A DNA stretch of 64,000 bases from Pseudomonadota bacterium (GTDB lineage Bacteria; Pseudomonadota; Gammaproteobacteria; Burkholderiales; Rhodocyclaceae), in contig JAGTRW010000001.1 in assembly GCA_018262095.1 (NCBI GenBank), forward strand, positions 121,875 through 185,874, in the 5' to 3' direction. Position 1 is the stretch's first letter; each line of letters starts with the position of its first letter. A program made the position numbers and the translations under genes. The notes beneath the pieces were generated by a model that was not told where the DNA came from, did not search any database, and worked only from the letters and a program-made list of their open reading frames with translations. Positions 36,538-46,665 of this stretch are shown one piece after another.

Positions 36538-37974
36538 TCAGGCCCACAGCACCTTCATCGTGCGCACAAAGTCCTCGGCCAGCGCCGGCCACAAGCCGAA
36601 CTCCGACTCGTTCCCGCTAGCCCGACCGCCAGCCACGCGCCGCTGACCGGCAACAAAGACTTCGGCGATTGTGGCATCGGGACTCGAAAAAACCAGCGCA
36701 TCGAGCAGTTGCTCGGCGGGCACGCCAAGCAGCGCCGGGCAGTGTCGGTCGAGCACCAGAAAATCGGCGCGGCAGCCGACTTCAATCGCCCCCAGCGCGC
36801 GGCCCGTCGCCGGCGCACCGCCGGCCAGCGCGGCCTCGAACAACGCCGCACCGCAACTCGCCGAGCGACCGAACTGAGCGGCGACGTTGCGCCTTTGTTG
36901 CGTCAGACGCTGACCATACTCAAGCAGGCGTAGCTCTTCGCTCCAGCGCCGGGTGACATGACTGTCCGAGCCGATCGACCAACGGCCAGCGCTGCCGACA
37001 TAGCACGAAAGATCGAAGACGCCGTCGCCGAGATTGGCTTCGGTGCTCGGGCAGATGACAATTGACGCGCCGCACGCGGCAACCGCCTGCAGTTCGGCTG
37101 GCGTGGCGTGCGTGGCATGCACCAGGTTCCAGCGCGCATCGACCGGCAGATGGTCGACCAGCCAGGCGATCGGGCGCTGCCCGGTGTGCGCGACGCAGTC
37201 GCGTACCTCCTGAGCCTGTTCGGCAACGTGGATATGGATCGGCAAGCCGCCGTCGGCGGCAAATGCCGCAACCTCGGCAAGTGCACCGGCGTCGGCGGCG
37301 CGCAGCGAGTGCAGCGCGACGCCAGCGTTGACGCCGGACAAGGTAGCGGCCAGCGCCCGCACACCCTCGACCAGACGCAGTACGCTGTCAGGCGTGGACG
37401 CGAAGCGGCGCTGGTCGTCGCGCAGGCCGGCGGCGCCGAAGCCTGAGCGCATATAGAGCGCGGGCAACAACGTCAGGCCGATGCCGACGCGCTGTGCGGC
37501 GCGCACCAGCGCCAGCGACAGTTCCAAGGGGTCGGCGTAGGGCCGGCCATCGACCGCGTTGTGCAGGTAGTGAAACTCACATACCTGCGTGTAGCCCCCG
37601 GCCAGCAGTTCGGCGTAGAGCAGCGCCGCGATGCGCTCCAGTTGCTCGGGCGTAATGCGCCGGGCAACCGAGTACATGCGGTCACGCCAGCTCCAGAAGT
37701 CGTCGCCGACGGCCGTCCGCGCGTCACCCCGGAATTCAGTGAGTCCGGCGATGGCGCGTTGGAAAGCATGGCTGTGCGCATTGACCAGGCCGGGCAACAG
37801 CGGACCGTCGAGGACGGTGACCGTCGGATCGGCAGGCGGAGGCGAATCAGGCTCGACACCATGCCAGTTGCCATGCTCATCGACGCTGAGCAGGACCTGG
37901 CGCGCCCACGCCCCGCGCACCCAGGCGCAGGGCGCAAAAAAACGCTGGCTCACGCGTCTCGTCTCATTTTGCAT
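36538..37974 (-). CDS. hutF: Formimidoylglutamate deiminase HutF
   Basis: 478 residues from ATG 37974, overlapping the end of hutG by 11 bases. Amidohydrolase fold: NAHSHAFQRAIAG carries the HxH metal pair, VHATHATPAEL a further His, and GSDSHVTRRWSEELRLLEYGQRL the catalytic Asp region of HutF. It deaminates N-formimino-L-glutamate to N-formylglutamate and ammonia, the step used in the five-step histidine route. Last gene of the transporter-hutDGF operon. Confidence 0.93.
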   Translation of the reverse strand: MQNETRRVSQRFFAPCAWVRGAWARQVLLSVDEHGNWHGVEPDSPPPADPTVTVLDGPLLPGLVNAHSHAFQRAIAGLTEFRGDARTAVGDDFWSWRDRMYSVARRITPEQLERIAALLYAELLAGGYTQVCEFHYLHNAVDGRPYADPLELSLALVRAAQRVGIGLTLLPALYMRSGFGAAGLRDDQRRFASTPDSVLRLVEGVRALAATLSGVNAGVALHSLRAADAGALAEVAAFAADGGLPIHIHVAEQAQEVRDCVAHTGQRPIAWLVDHLPVDARWNLVHATHATPAELQAVAACGASIVICPSTEANLGDGVFDLSCYVGSAGRWSIGSDSHVTRRWSEELRLLEYGQRLTQQRRNVAAQFGRSASCGAALFEAALAGGAPATGRALGAIEVGCRADFLVLDRHCPALLGVPAEQLLDALVFSSPDATIAEVFVAGQRRVAGGRASGNESEFGLWPALAEDFVRTMKVLWA

Positions 37975-38770
37975 AGAGATCCCGGCAGGCGGTGAGCGCC
38001 TGGCTGAGCATGGCCTTGAGCACCGGCTTGATCGCCGCAGCCTTGGCCTCGTCGTAATCGAACGGCATCGACTCGCGCATGTAGAGCGACTGGCACATCT
38101 CAAGCTGCACGGCGTGGATGCGATCATCGGGCGCTCCGTAATGGCGGGTGATGTAGCCCCCCTTGAAGCGGCCGTTGAGCGCATGGCTGACACCGTCTGC
38201 GCAGGCGCAGGCTGCGGCCACTGCCGAAGCTACTGAAGGGCCCGCGCTGGCCCCGGCGGCGGTGCCGATATTGAGGCCGGGCAAAGTCCCTTCGAATAGC
38301 CAGGGAATCTGCGAGCGAATGCTGTGCGCGTCCCACAGCAGGACGAAGCCATGAATCGCCTTGATCCGTTGCAGCTCGGCGGCGAGCGCCGCATGATACG
38401 GCTGCCAGCAGGCGGCGCGCCGCCGATCGCGTTCGTCCGGCCCCGGCGCACAGCCCGTACGGAAGAGCTCGTCGCCGGTAAAGAAGCGCGTCGGGCAGAG
38501 CTCGGTATTGGACGAGCCTGGGTACATCGGCGCATCGTCAGGCGGGCGGTTGAGGTCGATCACATAGCGCGAGTAACGCGGCCTGAGCACGCTGGCGCCA
38601 AGCTCGGGCAAAAAGTCATAAAGCCGGTCGAGATGCCAATCGGTATCTTCAAGCGCGCGTGCACGCGGCACGTAGTCGCTTAGCAGCTCAGGCGGAATCT
38701 CGGTGCCCTGATGCGGCATGCTCACCAACAGCGCGGACGTTCCGCGATCCAATGTAAAAGTCATCGTCAT
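37964..38770 (-). CDS. hutG: N-formylglutamate deformylase HutG
   Basis: 268 residues; a second ATG two codons in is possible. VSMPHQGTEIPPEL, LGASVLRPRYSRYVIDLNRPPDDAPMYPG, TELCPTRFFTGDELFR and LLWDAHSIRSQIPWLFEGTLPGLNIGT are typical of the metal-dependent N-formylglutamate amidohydrolase. It releases formate and glutamate from the HutF product. Follows hutD by 56 bases. Confidence 0.93.
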   Translation of the reverse strand: MTMTFTLDRGTSALLVSMPHQGTEIPPELLSDYVPRARALEDTDWHLDRLYDFLPELGASVLRPRYSRYVIDLNRPPDDAPMYPGSSNTELCPTRFFTGDELFRTGCAPGPDERDRRRAACWQPYHAALAAELQRIKAIHGFVLLWDAHSIRSQIPWLFEGTLPGLNIGTAAGASAGPSVASAVAAACACADGVSHALNGRFKGGYITRHYGAPDDRIHAVQLEMCQSLYMRESMPFDYDEAKAAAIKPVLKAMLSQALTACRDLYAK

Positions 38771-38826
38771 TCACCGTAAGAGATTCGGAGGGATAGTTGC
38801 CGCCAACGCGCCGACGTTCGCCGATT

Positions 38827-39396
38827 TCAGACGCATGGCTCGATCTCGATCCACAAGGCAGAGGGCCCGCAGACCTGCAGCGAAGTCCCCGCGGGCAAGG
38901 CTTTCCAGGCCAGGTTGCCTGGCGCCAGGCGCAGCGCGCGGTGGCCCAGATCGATGCGCACTGCGGCATCGATGGCATAGACGGCAATCGTTTTTGGCGC
39001 CGCGAGGACGACGTCGAGATTTCCCGAGAGCCGCCGCATCACCGCCCTCGCCTGACTGCGACGCAGCATCAGGTTGAAATCCTGAGTGGCACCACCGAGC
39101 AAACGGCAGTCGGTGGCAACGCCACCGTCGAAGCGCAGCGGCGCGCTGCGGCACGTCAGTTGCTGCGCCTGCTCGTCGATCACCAACTGCACGCCGTCGC
39201 CGCTGAGCACGGCAAACCAGCGCTCGATTCCCGGAAAGCGCGAAAAAGGTCCGTCGTGCTCGACTTCGGCGACGGCCATGCGCCACGTCCAGCTGTCGCC
39301 ATCGGGCGGCCACACCGCCAGCTCGCGCGTCACCCCGCCGCCGTTGCGCCAGGGACTCGCCGAAACGTCGCCCAGCGCGACCAGTTGCCAGTTCAC
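38827..39396 (-). CDS. hutD: HutD family protein (cupin-like)
   Basis: 189 residues of the HutD/Ves beta-barrel family. SPWRNGGGVTRELAVWP and WRMAVAEVEHDGPFSRFPGIERWFAVLSGDGVQL are family hallmarks. HutD is needed for high-level histidine use in Pseudomonas, where it is thought to limit hut induction by binding urocanate or formylglutamate; that function is knowledge of the family, not seen here. It lies 10 bases after the transporter ATPase. Confidence 0.88.
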   Translation of the reverse strand: MNWQLVALGDVSASPWRNGGGVTRELAVWPPDGDSWTWRMAVAEVEHDGPFSRFPGIERWFAVLSGDGVQLVIDEQAQQLTCRSAPLRFDGGVATDCRLLGGATQDFNLMLRRSQARAVMRRLSGNLDVVLAAPKTIAVYAIDAAVRIDLGHRALRLAPGNLAWKALPAGTSLQVCGPSALWIEIEPCV

Positions 39397-39406
39397 GGCA
39401 AACCGA

Positions 39407-40171
39407 TCAGGCGCGCGTCAGGATCGCGCGCAGAAAGTCTCGCGTACGTCCCTGCGTCGGGTTGGTGAAAATAACCTCAGGCGGACCGGATTCGATCAGC
39501 ACGCCGCCGTCCATCACCACGACGATATCGGCGACCTCACGCGCGAAGTCCATTTCGTGAGTCACGACCATCATCGTCATGCCTTCGCTGGCGAGCACTT
39601 TCATGACCTGCAGCACCTCGCCAACGAGTTCGGGGTCGAGCGCCGACGTCGGCTCGTCGAAAAGCATGACCTGCGGCTGCATGGCCAAGGCGCGGGCGAT
39701 CGCCACCCGCTGCTTCTGGCCGCCCGACAGGCTGGCCGGCATGGCATGGGCTTTCTGCTCGAGCCCGACTTTTTCGAGCAGGACCAGCGCTTCGGCCTCG
39801 GCCTGCTGCTTCGATACGCCGCGTACCTTGCGCGGCCCGACGGTGATGTTGTCGATCACCGACAGGTGCGCAAACAGATTGAACGACTGGAAGACCATGC
39901 CGACCTGCTCGCGCAGATGGTTGAGTGCCTGATCGCCGAGCATCTGCCCGCCTTCGCACAAGCTGTGGCCGCAGATCTCGACGTCGCCGCGGTCAGGTTT
40001 TTCGAGCCCGTTGCAACAACGCAAAAAAGTGCTTTTCCCGGACCCGCTTGGTCCGATGACGACCACCACCTGCGACGGCGCGACGTCAAAATCGATGCCA
40101 TGCAACACCACGTGGTCACCGAACGACTTGCGCAGGCCGCGGATGTGTACGATCGGCTTTTGCGTTTTCAT
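39407..40171 (-). CDS. Polar amino acid ABC transporter ATP-binding protein
   Basis: 254 residues from ATG 40171, overlapping the permease stop as ATGA. Walker [11 protein letters not shown]-loop [12 protein letters not shown], signature LSGGQKQR, Walker [21 protein letters not shown] and H-loop [13 protein letters not shown] define the HisP/GlnQ branch. Partner of the permease and binding protein encoded just upstream. The hut genes downstream make histidine, urocanate or formiminoglutamate possible substrates. Confidence 0.94.
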   Translation of the reverse strand: MKTQKPIVHIRGLRKSFGDHVVLHGIDFDVAPSQVVVVIGPSGSGKSTFLRCCNGLEKPDRGDVEICGHSLCEGGQMLGDQALNHLREQVGMVFQSFNLFAHLSVIDNITVGPRKVRGVSKQQAEAEALVLLEKVGLEQKAHAMPASLSGGQKQRVAIARALAMQPQVMLFDEPTSALDPELVGEVLQVMKVLASEGMTMMVVTHEMDFAREVADIVVVMDGGVLIESGPPEVIFTNPTQGRTRDFLRAILTRA

Positions 40172-40836
40172 TGCACCATCCCCCCCGCGCGAAGGTGTTG
40201 CTCGATGCGGCGCAGCGCCAGCGTTGTCGCGCCGGTCAAAATGAAATAGACAAGCGCGATGGCCAGATAGACCTCGAGCGAGCGGTAGCTCACGCTGATG
40301 ATTTTCTGCCCCTCGTGCATCACGTCGTGAATGGTCAACAGCGAGACCAGCGCCGAATTCTTGATCAGCGCGATGAACTCGTTGCCGAGCGGCGGAATCA
40401 TGCGCACCAGCGCCTGCGGCAGGATGATGGTGCGCATCGCCGTGCCGTAGGGCATGCCCAGCGAGCGCGCCGCTTCCATCTGACCGCGGTCGATCGACTG
40501 GATGGCGCCGCGGACGATCTCCGAAACGTAGGCGCCAGAATAGATTCCAAGCCCGATGACGCCGCAAAAAAAAGCCGGCAACATGATGTTGAACTGCGGC
40601 AGGCCGAAAAACAGCAGAAACAGTTGTACCAGCAGCGGCGTGCCACGAATCACCGCGACATAGCCCGAGCACAGCGCATAGACGACTCGCCGCTCGGGCT
40701 TGAGGCGCCCGACGCCGACCGCCAGGCCCATCAGGCAGCCGAGCACCAGCGCCAGCGCGGTAATTTCGACAGTCACCGAAGCGCCCTGCAGCAGCTTGTA
40801 GCAGCCGGAAAAGACCGGAGAAAAATCGAGTGCCAT
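40168..40836 (-). CDS. Polar amino acid ABC transporter permease
   Basis: 222 residues with about five membrane helices. [21 protein letters not shown] is the HisM/GlnP start. The EAA loop ([52 protein letters not shown]) contacts the ATPase. Only one permease gene is present, so it probably works as a homodimer. 17 bases after the binding protein. Confidence 0.94.
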   Translation of the reverse strand: MALDFSPVFSGCYKLLQGASVTVEITALALVLGCLMGLAVGVGRLKPERRVVYALCSGYVAVIRGTPLLVQLFLLFFGLPQFNIMLPAFFCGVIGLGIYSGAYVSEIVRGAIQSIDRGQMEAARSLGMPYGTAMRTIILPQALVRMIPPLGNEFIALIKNSALVSLLTIHDVMHEGQKIISVSYRSLEVYLAIALVYFILTGATTLALRRIEQHLRAGGMVQ

Positions 40837-40853
40837 CGCCGTGTCCCTGCGCC

Positions 40854-41597
40854 TTACTTGCTCGTTCCGCTAAACCACTTCTTGACGATTTTGGCGTAGC
40901 TGCCGTCGGCCTTGAGCTTGGCCAGCGCGGCGTTGACCGCGCGCGTCAGTTCAGGCGTGTCCTTGCGCAGCGCCATGCCGTATTCTTCGGTGCTAAGTTG
41001 CTGCTCAAGCACATGCAGGCCGCCGCGGGTGCGCACGTACTGGTACGCAGCGGGCTTGCCGGTCACCGCGGCGTCGGCGCGACCGATGTCGACCAGATTG
41101 AACATCTCCTGGTTTTTCTCGACCTCGACCAGTTGCACCTGCGGGTAGTTCGTTCCCAGATAGGCAACCGACTTGGTTCCCACCTGCACCGCGACTTTCT
41201 TGCCGTTGAGGTTTTCCAGCGTCTTGATCCCGGCATTGCCGTCCTTGACCATGGCGACCAGTCCGCCGGCATAGTACGGTTCAGAAAAATCGACCGCCTT
41301 CTTGCGCTCGTCGGTAATGTAGATCGCCGATACCGCCATGTCGAAACGCTTGGCGGTGAGGCCGGGAATCAGTCCCTTGAAATCGATGTCGACCCACTCG
41401 ATGCGCTTGTTCATGACCTTGCCGATCGCCTCGACGAGCTCGATATCGAAACCGGTACGCTTGTCATTCTCGACATACTCCATCGGCGGAAAAGTCGCGT
41501 CGGTGCCGACACGCAGAACCTCCTGCGCGTTTGCCGTGGCGGCGCCAAGCGCTGCGGCGGCGAAGCAGGAAAGAACAAATCGACGGTAAAAATTCAT
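40854..41597 (-). CDS. Amino acid ABC transporter periplasmic binding protein
   Basis: 247 residues with a signal peptide ([23 protein letters not shown]). The SBP family 3 signature is [69 protein letters not shown] and the Asp/Arg pair for alpha-amino and carboxyl groups fit amino acid ligands. It starts 30 bases after the IclR-type gene, in the same operon. Ligand could be histidine or a derivative given the hut genes. Confidence 0.93.
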   Translation of the reverse strand: MNFYRRFVLSCFAAAALGAATANAQEVLRVGTDATFPPMEYVENDKRTGFDIELVEAIGKVMNKRIEWVDIDFKGLIPGLTAKRFDMAVSAIYITDERKKAVDFSEPYYAGGLVAMVKDGNAGIKTLENLNGKKVAVQVGTKSVAYLGTNYPQVQLVEVEKNQEMFNLVDIGRADAAVTGKPAAYQYVRTRGGLHVLEQQLSTEEYGMALRKDTPELTRAVNAALAKLKADGSYAKIVKKWFSGTSK

Positions 41598-41626
41598 GAT
41601 GTAGTCCTCGTGGTGAAATGAATCGG

Positions 41627-42337
41627 CTAATGCTTGCTTAGACTGCGGGAAATTCGGGCGGCAGCCACCACCGTCATCTGGATCATCGGCAACTGCCGGT
41701 CACCGACGCGAACACTCGGGGCCATCAAGGTCAGCGCACCGACGGCGTGTTTGCCGATGGAGAACAGCGGCGCGCTGACCCCCCAGACCCCCGGATCGAC
41801 CTCGCTGTCGCTGACCGCGAAACCGGCCTGGCGGATCGCCCCCAAATCCTCTGCCGGAAGCGCGGTCGCCGGACTCAAAACCTCGGCCGGCAGATGCGCG
41901 CGCAGGCATTTGGCCGACGCCCCCTGGCGTAGCGGCACGCTGCGCCCTTTCTCGAACGAGCAGCGCAGAGCCTGCCGGCTCTCGACCATGTCGATGCAGA
42001 CGGCCTGACCATTGGCCGCCACCAGCAAACCGACGCTCTCCTGCGACTGCTTGGCCAACGCCAGCATCGCGGTGCGCGCGTGCTGCACCAGGTGCGAGGC
42101 CAGATCGAAGCCCAGCGCCAGCTGCAAACCCAGGGGGCCCGGCGCGTAAGCGCCCTCGGTTTCGAGAACGAAGCCCCAGCGCTTGAGCGACGCCAATTGG
42201 CGGTACAAGGTGCTTTGACTGAGTGCCGTTTTCTGCTTGAGTTCGGCCGCGGTCATCGGTCGCCCGCGCTGCGCCAGTGTGGCCAGCACCACCAGCGCGC
42301 GATCGACAGCTGAGACAGGAGGAGAGGTAAGTAGCAT
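41627..42337 (-). CDS. IclR-family regulator
   Basis: 236 residues. Winged helix RALVVLATLAQRGRPMTAAELKQKTALSQSTLYRQLASLKRWGFV, then the effector domain with SQESVGLLVAANGQAVCIDMVES and GASAKCLRAHLPAEVL and the C-terminal AVSDSEVDPGVWGVSAPLFSIGKHAVGALTLMAP. AGGAGGAGAGG lies upstream of the ATG. As first gene of the transporter-hutDGF operon it is probably its own and the operon's regulator, possibly sensing a histidine-pathway acid. This is unusual, since HutC (GntR type) is the common hut regulator. Confidence 0.88.
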   Translation of the reverse strand: MLLTSPPVSAVDRALVVLATLAQRGRPMTAAELKQKTALSQSTLYRQLASLKRWGFVLETEGAYAPGPLGLQLALGFDLASHLVQHARTAMLALAKQSQESVGLLVAANGQAVCIDMVESRQALRCSFEKGRSVPLRQGASAKCLRAHLPAEVLSPATALPAEDLGAIRQAGFAVSDSEVDPGVWGVSAPLFSIGKHAVGALTLMAPSVRVGDRQLPMIQMTVVAAARISRSLSKH

Positions 42338-43137
42338 GGGTTCAGTATCGAGCGACTGCTTTTGGCCGTAAATCCGAAATTCTCACTGAGTGGGAATGCA
42401 TCTGACTCTTTCTGCACCTGCCAGGATCTCACCCCCGCAGATCGTTGCTGCTCGGCTCGATTTTCATGGAACCACTCGGCAGCGGGCAGGTTCTTCGATG
42501 GAACTGTTTGATCCCGATATTGGGAATCTGAATGTGACAGGTGATCTGCTGCGGCGTCATGCCCGGGATGCCAATGCCCCTGGTCTGCGCCCAGCCGGCT
42601 GATTCGACTGTTCCTATCACGCGTCGCTTTGCCTAAGGGATCGCCCCGCACACCTCCGCCGGTCCCTCTTCGCAGGGCACGGCAGACCACCCCAAAAGGT
42701 TTCCATGGCACGGATTGCAGCCGACATGGCAATGCTCCTGAATACGCGTTGATGGTGGAGAAGCGCTAATGGATTTTCTCTAGCAGCTTCCGTGCCGCTT
42801 GCCGCGGCGCGGCCGGAATATTCATCGACATCGGCTATCCATCAGCGTTGCACGGCAATTGCCGAGCCGTTTTGTCGGCTTGGCGATATTCGCGCGCGCT
42901 CGAGTCCTCCCGGTTTTGGTGCGTCAGCCGCCCAACGGTGCAGCAAAGGGGTCGCGCCGAACGTTCCGATCGCGGCACGGCTCATGCGGTCGTGAATCCT
43001 GAACACGAAAGCCGATCAGGCCCGTGATTTTTCTGCCGTCCGCGGCGCGCTCCGCATCCCCCGATCGCTGCCCGGACGAGCTCAATGACGACGATCGCTT
43101 CAAGAGCGATGCCGGCTCAGGCAGTACGCTCGCCTAC
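42338..43137. other. 800-base stretch without a convincing gene
   Basis: No ORF here shows a family motif or the codon pattern of the neighbours. Overlapping short frames on both strands (for example minus 42429-42620 and plus 42390-42602, 42792-42995) look random or decayed. The part next to 42337 must carry the promoter of the iclR-hut operon. It has the look of an eroded gene, but I cannot name one. No repeats or IS ends were seen. Confidence 0.5.
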
Positions 43138-44520
43138 CTACGCTAGGGAATCATTGCCGCGCCGAAAGGCGCTCAACAGCAAGGGAACGAAGCCGAGCGC
43201 TATTCCGCCGATGCCAAGCAAGTTGGTCACCGGATCGAAGGTCGGGATGCTGTAGAGCGCGATGAACACCATGAACAGCGCCGCGAGCAAGGGCCAGAGA
43301 ACATACGAGATGGCATCGCAGGCGCCGCCTTTCAACTTGACGCGGTAATGCCAGGCGCAGGCGAATCCGGCCAGACTCATGTAAAAACAGATCTGAAAGC
43401 CGATGGCGAGGATCGAGCTTTCGAGGATTTTTTTCACCGAAGGCATATACGACGAGCTGAACAGCAACAACACGCCGAGCAACCAGATGACCGACGTCGC
43501 CACCCAGGGCGTTTGCCATTGCGGGTGGATTTTGGCGTAACGCGGATGCAGCATTTCGTCGCGCGCCATGGCGAACATGCTGCGACTAAATTGCAGAATC
43601 TGGGTTTCGATCGTTCCGATGGTCGACAGGATCGTCGACAGCACCGCCAGATAATTCCAGGGCGCCGGGAACAATTTGTTGGCGATCGCGTAGAGCACAT
43701 TGGTATTGGCCTTGGCGATCTCCTCGTCGCTCAGCACGATCAGCACGACGATCATCATGATGATGAAGAAGAGGATCAGATTGACCATCGCCCAGAATGC
43801 GCCCTGGCTCGCCGGATGCGCCTTGCCGAGTTCGCCAAGCTTGGTCTCTTCGCTGAGGTTCATGGTGACGTCCCAGCCCCAGTAGAAAAATATCGCGGTC
43901 AGCGCGCCGGTGGCGAACAATTGCGGCGAAAACGAAAACGGTGAAAACCAGATGAGCGAAGGTATATGCGCGGGACGACCGCCATATTCGACGAAGGCGC
44001 TCAGAATCAGCGCAAAAATCACGAGCGTTTCGACGCCGGTCAGGATCAGCTGCGTGTAGCTCGCGTGCTTGATCCCCTTGGTCACCACCAGCGTCACCAG
44101 CGTCAGCCAGATCGCTGCGGTCAACGCCACCCAGGAAGTGCTTTCGACCAGTTCCGGGGCGATCAGCACCAGCGTCGACGTGGCGGCGGGAATCGTCGCC
44201 GAAACCATGAAGAAGATCGAGGCGACCAACAGCCCCCAGCCGGTGAAAAAACCCCACGTCCGGCCGAACACATGGCCAACCCACGCATAAGCGGCGCCTG
44301 CGTGCGGACTGATTTTGCTGAGATGAAAAAAAGCCAGCATGATGCCGAACATGATCAGGCCGCAGTAGAGGATGCTGCCGACCGACAGCACGCCGACCGA
44401 AGCGACGATCGTCGCGGTGGTGACGGCGACGCTGAACGCCGGGGCGGTTCCGGCAATCCCCATGACTGCGGACTCGAAAGCGCCGAGCGATTCTTTGGCC
44501 AAGCCGACCTTGTCTGACAC
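43138..44520 (-). CDS. APC-superfamily amino acid permease
   Basis: 460 residues from GTG 44520 with AAGGAAAGC upstream. About 12 membrane segments. ESAVMGIAGTAPAFSVAVTTATIVASVG in helix 1 is the APC unwound-helix region, and KISPHAGAAYAWVGHVFGRTWGFFTGWGLLVAS follows. Members exchange or import amino acids or amines with protons. It is a lone gene, 800 bases upstream of the hut operon and 137 bases downstream of a lipoprotein gene. Substrate unknown. Confidence 0.9.
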   Translation of the reverse strand: MSDKVGLAKESLGAFESAVMGIAGTAPAFSVAVTTATIVASVGVLSVGSILYCGLIMFGIMLAFFHLSKISPHAGAAYAWVGHVFGRTWGFFTGWGLLVASIFFMVSATIPAATSTLVLIAPELVESTSWVALTAAIWLTLVTLVVTKGIKHASYTQLILTGVETLVIFALILSAFVEYGGRPAHIPSLIWFSPFSFSPQLFATGALTAIFFYWGWDVTMNLSEETKLGELGKAHPASQGAFWAMVNLILFFIIMMIVVLIVLSDEEIAKANTNVLYAIANKLFPAPWNYLAVLSTILSTIGTIETQILQFSRSMFAMARDEMLHPRYAKIHPQWQTPWVATSVIWLLGVLLLFSSSYMPSVKKILESSILAIGFQICFYMSLAGFACAWHYRVKLKGGACDAISYVLWPLLAALFMVFIALYSIPTFDPVTNLLGIGGIALGFVPLLLSAFRRGNDSLA

Positions 44521-44657
44521 GAGCTTTCCTTAATCCTTTGGTGTTGAGTCGAACGGGCAGATCGCCGCGACGCGACTTTATTTTAATTGCGGCGCACAGG
44601 CAAATGCCCCGTTCAAACGGCGCTCCCCAACGGCAAAGGCCTTTGCTCGGCGGCAGC

Positions 44658-45389
44658 TTACGGCGTACGGCAATAGTCGTCGGTCGAAACGACCGCAACC
44701 GCCTCGACGGTGCTGGTCGGCGTCACGATGAATTCTGACGCGCCGTAATGGTCGGCCCGCGCCGTCGGCGCCCAGTCGTACGTATAGCCCAAGCGGGTAA
44801 AGGGATAACCCGGCGCTCCCAGGCGATCGACGACGTAGGACTCGGCCATCTGCCGCCCGACCAAGGCACGTAACGTCGCCGGCGTCGTCGGCTGCGCGTC
44901 GAGCGTACAAACCGGCCGCGCGGGGTCGCTCGCATCGACGCCAAGGCACGGCCGTGCAAGGTTTTGGCGAGCGACGCGAAATTCGACGAAGACCGCCTCG
45001 CGGTACTGAGACGGCGGGTCGACGGGCATTCCCAACAACTGATCGAGCCGGCGCTGCAATTGCTCGCCGCGCAACTTCCAGCGCCGACAAAGGACCTGCA
45101 CCTCGCCGCTTAGCGTCACCCACAGCGGACGATCGCCGAGCGTCACGACGCACGGCAGCGCGTCCTTGCTGCACGACGGCAGCTTGTTGGCGCTCATCAA
45201 GGAAACGACTGACAGCGTCTCGGCCGGGGGCTGCGCAAGCAGCGCAACGATCTTGCGCGGACTGGCGACCGCAGCGTCGCTGATCGCCGCGCGGTAGGCG
45301 GAATTCGGCTCGGCCGGATCGTTGGGCAGCGTTGTACAGGCAGCGAGCGCGAGCAGCAGGACGGCGTAAGCGGGCTTGAGGATCGGCAT
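44658..45389 (-). CDS. Uncharacterised lipoprotein
   Basis: 243 residues from ATG 45389. The N-terminus KPAYAVLLLALAACTTLPND is a lipoprotein signal with lipobox LAAC, so the mature protein is lipid-anchored at Cys16-17 with no Asp at +2, pointing to the outer membrane. The rest contains several Cys (PSCSKDALPCVVTL, LCRRWK, RPCLGVDAS, PVCTLD) that could form disulfides. I recognise no domain. It is the only gene between the APC permease and the ula-like cluster, with a terminator upstream. Confidence 0.75.
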   Translation of the reverse strand: MPILKPAYAVLLLALAACTTLPNDPAEPNSAYRAAISDAAVASPRKIVALLAQPPAETLSVVSLMSANKLPSCSKDALPCVVTLGDRPLWVTLSGEVQVLCRRWKLRGEQLQRRLDQLLGMPVDPPSQYREAVFVEFRVARQNLARPCLGVDASDPARPVCTLDAQPTTPATLRALVGRQMAESYVVDRLGAPGYPFTRLGYTYDWAPTARADHYGASEFIVTPTSTVEAVAVVSTDDYCRTP

Positions 45390-45479
45390 GGTTTTTCCCG
45401 GATCGGAGAGAACGCAGCCTATCATTTTCAACGTCGCCATGGCGCTGCTTTGGCAGCCGACTGACGCCGGGTGAACATG

Positions 45480-45513
45480 CAAAAAGCCCCCGCCGGCATT
45501 GCCGAAGGGGGCT
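45480..45513 (-). terminator. Terminator after ulaG-like gene
   Basis: AGCCCCC (45485-45491) pairs with GGGGGCT (45507-45513). An inner CGGC/GCCG part extends the stem, and an A run on the plus strand gives the U-tract for minus-strand transcripts. It ends the ulaG-propeller unit 41 bases after the stop. Confidence 0.85.
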
Positions 45514-45553
45514 CTCGGGACTTCAGTGCGCGACCGCGTGGCGGTCAGCTCGG

Positions 45554-46618
45554 TCAGAGGAAAGACGGGAACGGCATGTCCGTGTCTTTGGTGAAGACGT
45601 CGTCGAAGCCGCGATAGAAGTGGAACTCCATGTCGTCCTTGTTATCGGGAAAGACGAACTTGCCGCCGACCTGCCAGATGTAAGGCTTGAACTTGTACTT
45701 GAGGCGATCCTTCTTCATGTTCCAGAGCATCGTGATTTCCATCGGATCGGCCATGAAGTTGGCCCAGATGTCGTGGTGGAAGGGGATGATCACCTTGGTA
45801 TTGAGCGCCTCGGCCATGCGCAGGATGTCCGACGAGGTCATCTTGTCGGTGATGCCGCGCGGGTTCTCGCCGTACGAGCCGAGCGCAACGTCGATCACGT
45901 GCTCGTTGCCGTGCTTGGCGTAACCGTTGGCGTAGTGCGAATCGCCGCTGTGGTAGAGGTTGCCGCCCGGCGTCTTGACCAGGTAGTTGACCGCGACGTC
46001 GTCCATGTCGATCGGCATCTTGTCCTTGGCGGTCTGTTCCTTGGGCAGCGTGATCATCATCGTGCGGTCGAACGATTCGAGCACCGTGAGTTCGATGTCG
46101 CCGATCTTGACCACGTCGCCGGGTTTGACGACGACGATGCGCTCGGCCGGGACGCCCCACTTGGTCCACATCTCGGCGCACGACTTCGGCCCGATGAACG
46201 GCACGCTGCTCGGGCAGTTCTTGAGCACCGCTGCGGCGACGTTGATGTCGATGTGATCGTTGTGCGTGTGCGTCGAGACGACGGCGTCGATCTGTTTGAT
46301 GGCGAAGGGATCGATGACGAACGGCGAGACGCGCAGATTGGGCTGCAGCGCGACGCAGCCGCTCATTCGCGCCATCTGGTGGTGCGGGTCCATCAGCGGG
46401 TTCTTCATCGAGCGCTTGCCGGTGCCGCACCACAGGTCGATGCAGATATTGGTATTGCCCTCGGTCTTGACCCAGATGCCGGTACACGCCAGCCACCACA
46501 TGGCGAAGGTGCCGGGCTTGACGACTTCGCGCTCGATCTCCTCGTTGAGCCAGGTGCCCCACTGCGGGAACGTGCTCAGCACCCACGATTCCTTGGTGAT
46601 TTCATCGACTTTTGCCAT
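45554..46618 (-). CDS. ulaG: L-ascorbate-6-phosphate lactonase UlaG
   Basis: 354 residues, exactly the E. coli UlaG length, and similar along its whole length ([86 protein letters not shown]). Metallo-beta-lactamase metal motif is [10 protein letters not shown] (HxHxDH). UlaG opens L-ascorbate-6-phosphate to 3-keto-L-gulonate-6-phosphate in the cytosol. There is no ascorbate PTS here; an FGGY kinase encoded divergently could supply the phosphate. Two-gene unit with the propeller-like protein, which is transcribed first. Confidence 0.93.
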   Translation of the reverse strand: MAKVDEITKESWVLSTFPQWGTWLNEEIEREVVKPGTFAMWWLACTGIWVKTEGNTNICIDLWCGTGKRSMKNPLMDPHHQMARMSGCVALQPNLRVSPFVIDPFAIKQIDAVVSTHTHNDHIDINVAAAVLKNCPSSVPFIGPKSCAEMWTKWGVPAERIVVVKPGDVVKIGDIELTVLESFDRTMMITLPKEQTAKDKMPIDMDDVAVNYLVKTPGGNLYHSGDSHYANGYAKHGNEHVIDVALGSYGENPRGITDKMTSSDILRMAEALNTKVIIPFHHDIWANFMADPMEITMLWNMKKDRLKYKFKPYIWQVGGKFVFPDNKDDMEFHFYRGFDDVFTKDTDMPFPSFL

Positions 46619-46665
46619 GCTCTTCTCCTATCTAAAGTTCAAATTGATTCAACGCGGGTGACCGA

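Noticed and set aside
42429-42620. Short minus ORF in the 800-base gap
   Set aside because: No ribosome site, no recognised family, and a plus-strand ORF of similar length overlaps it; not enough to call a gene.
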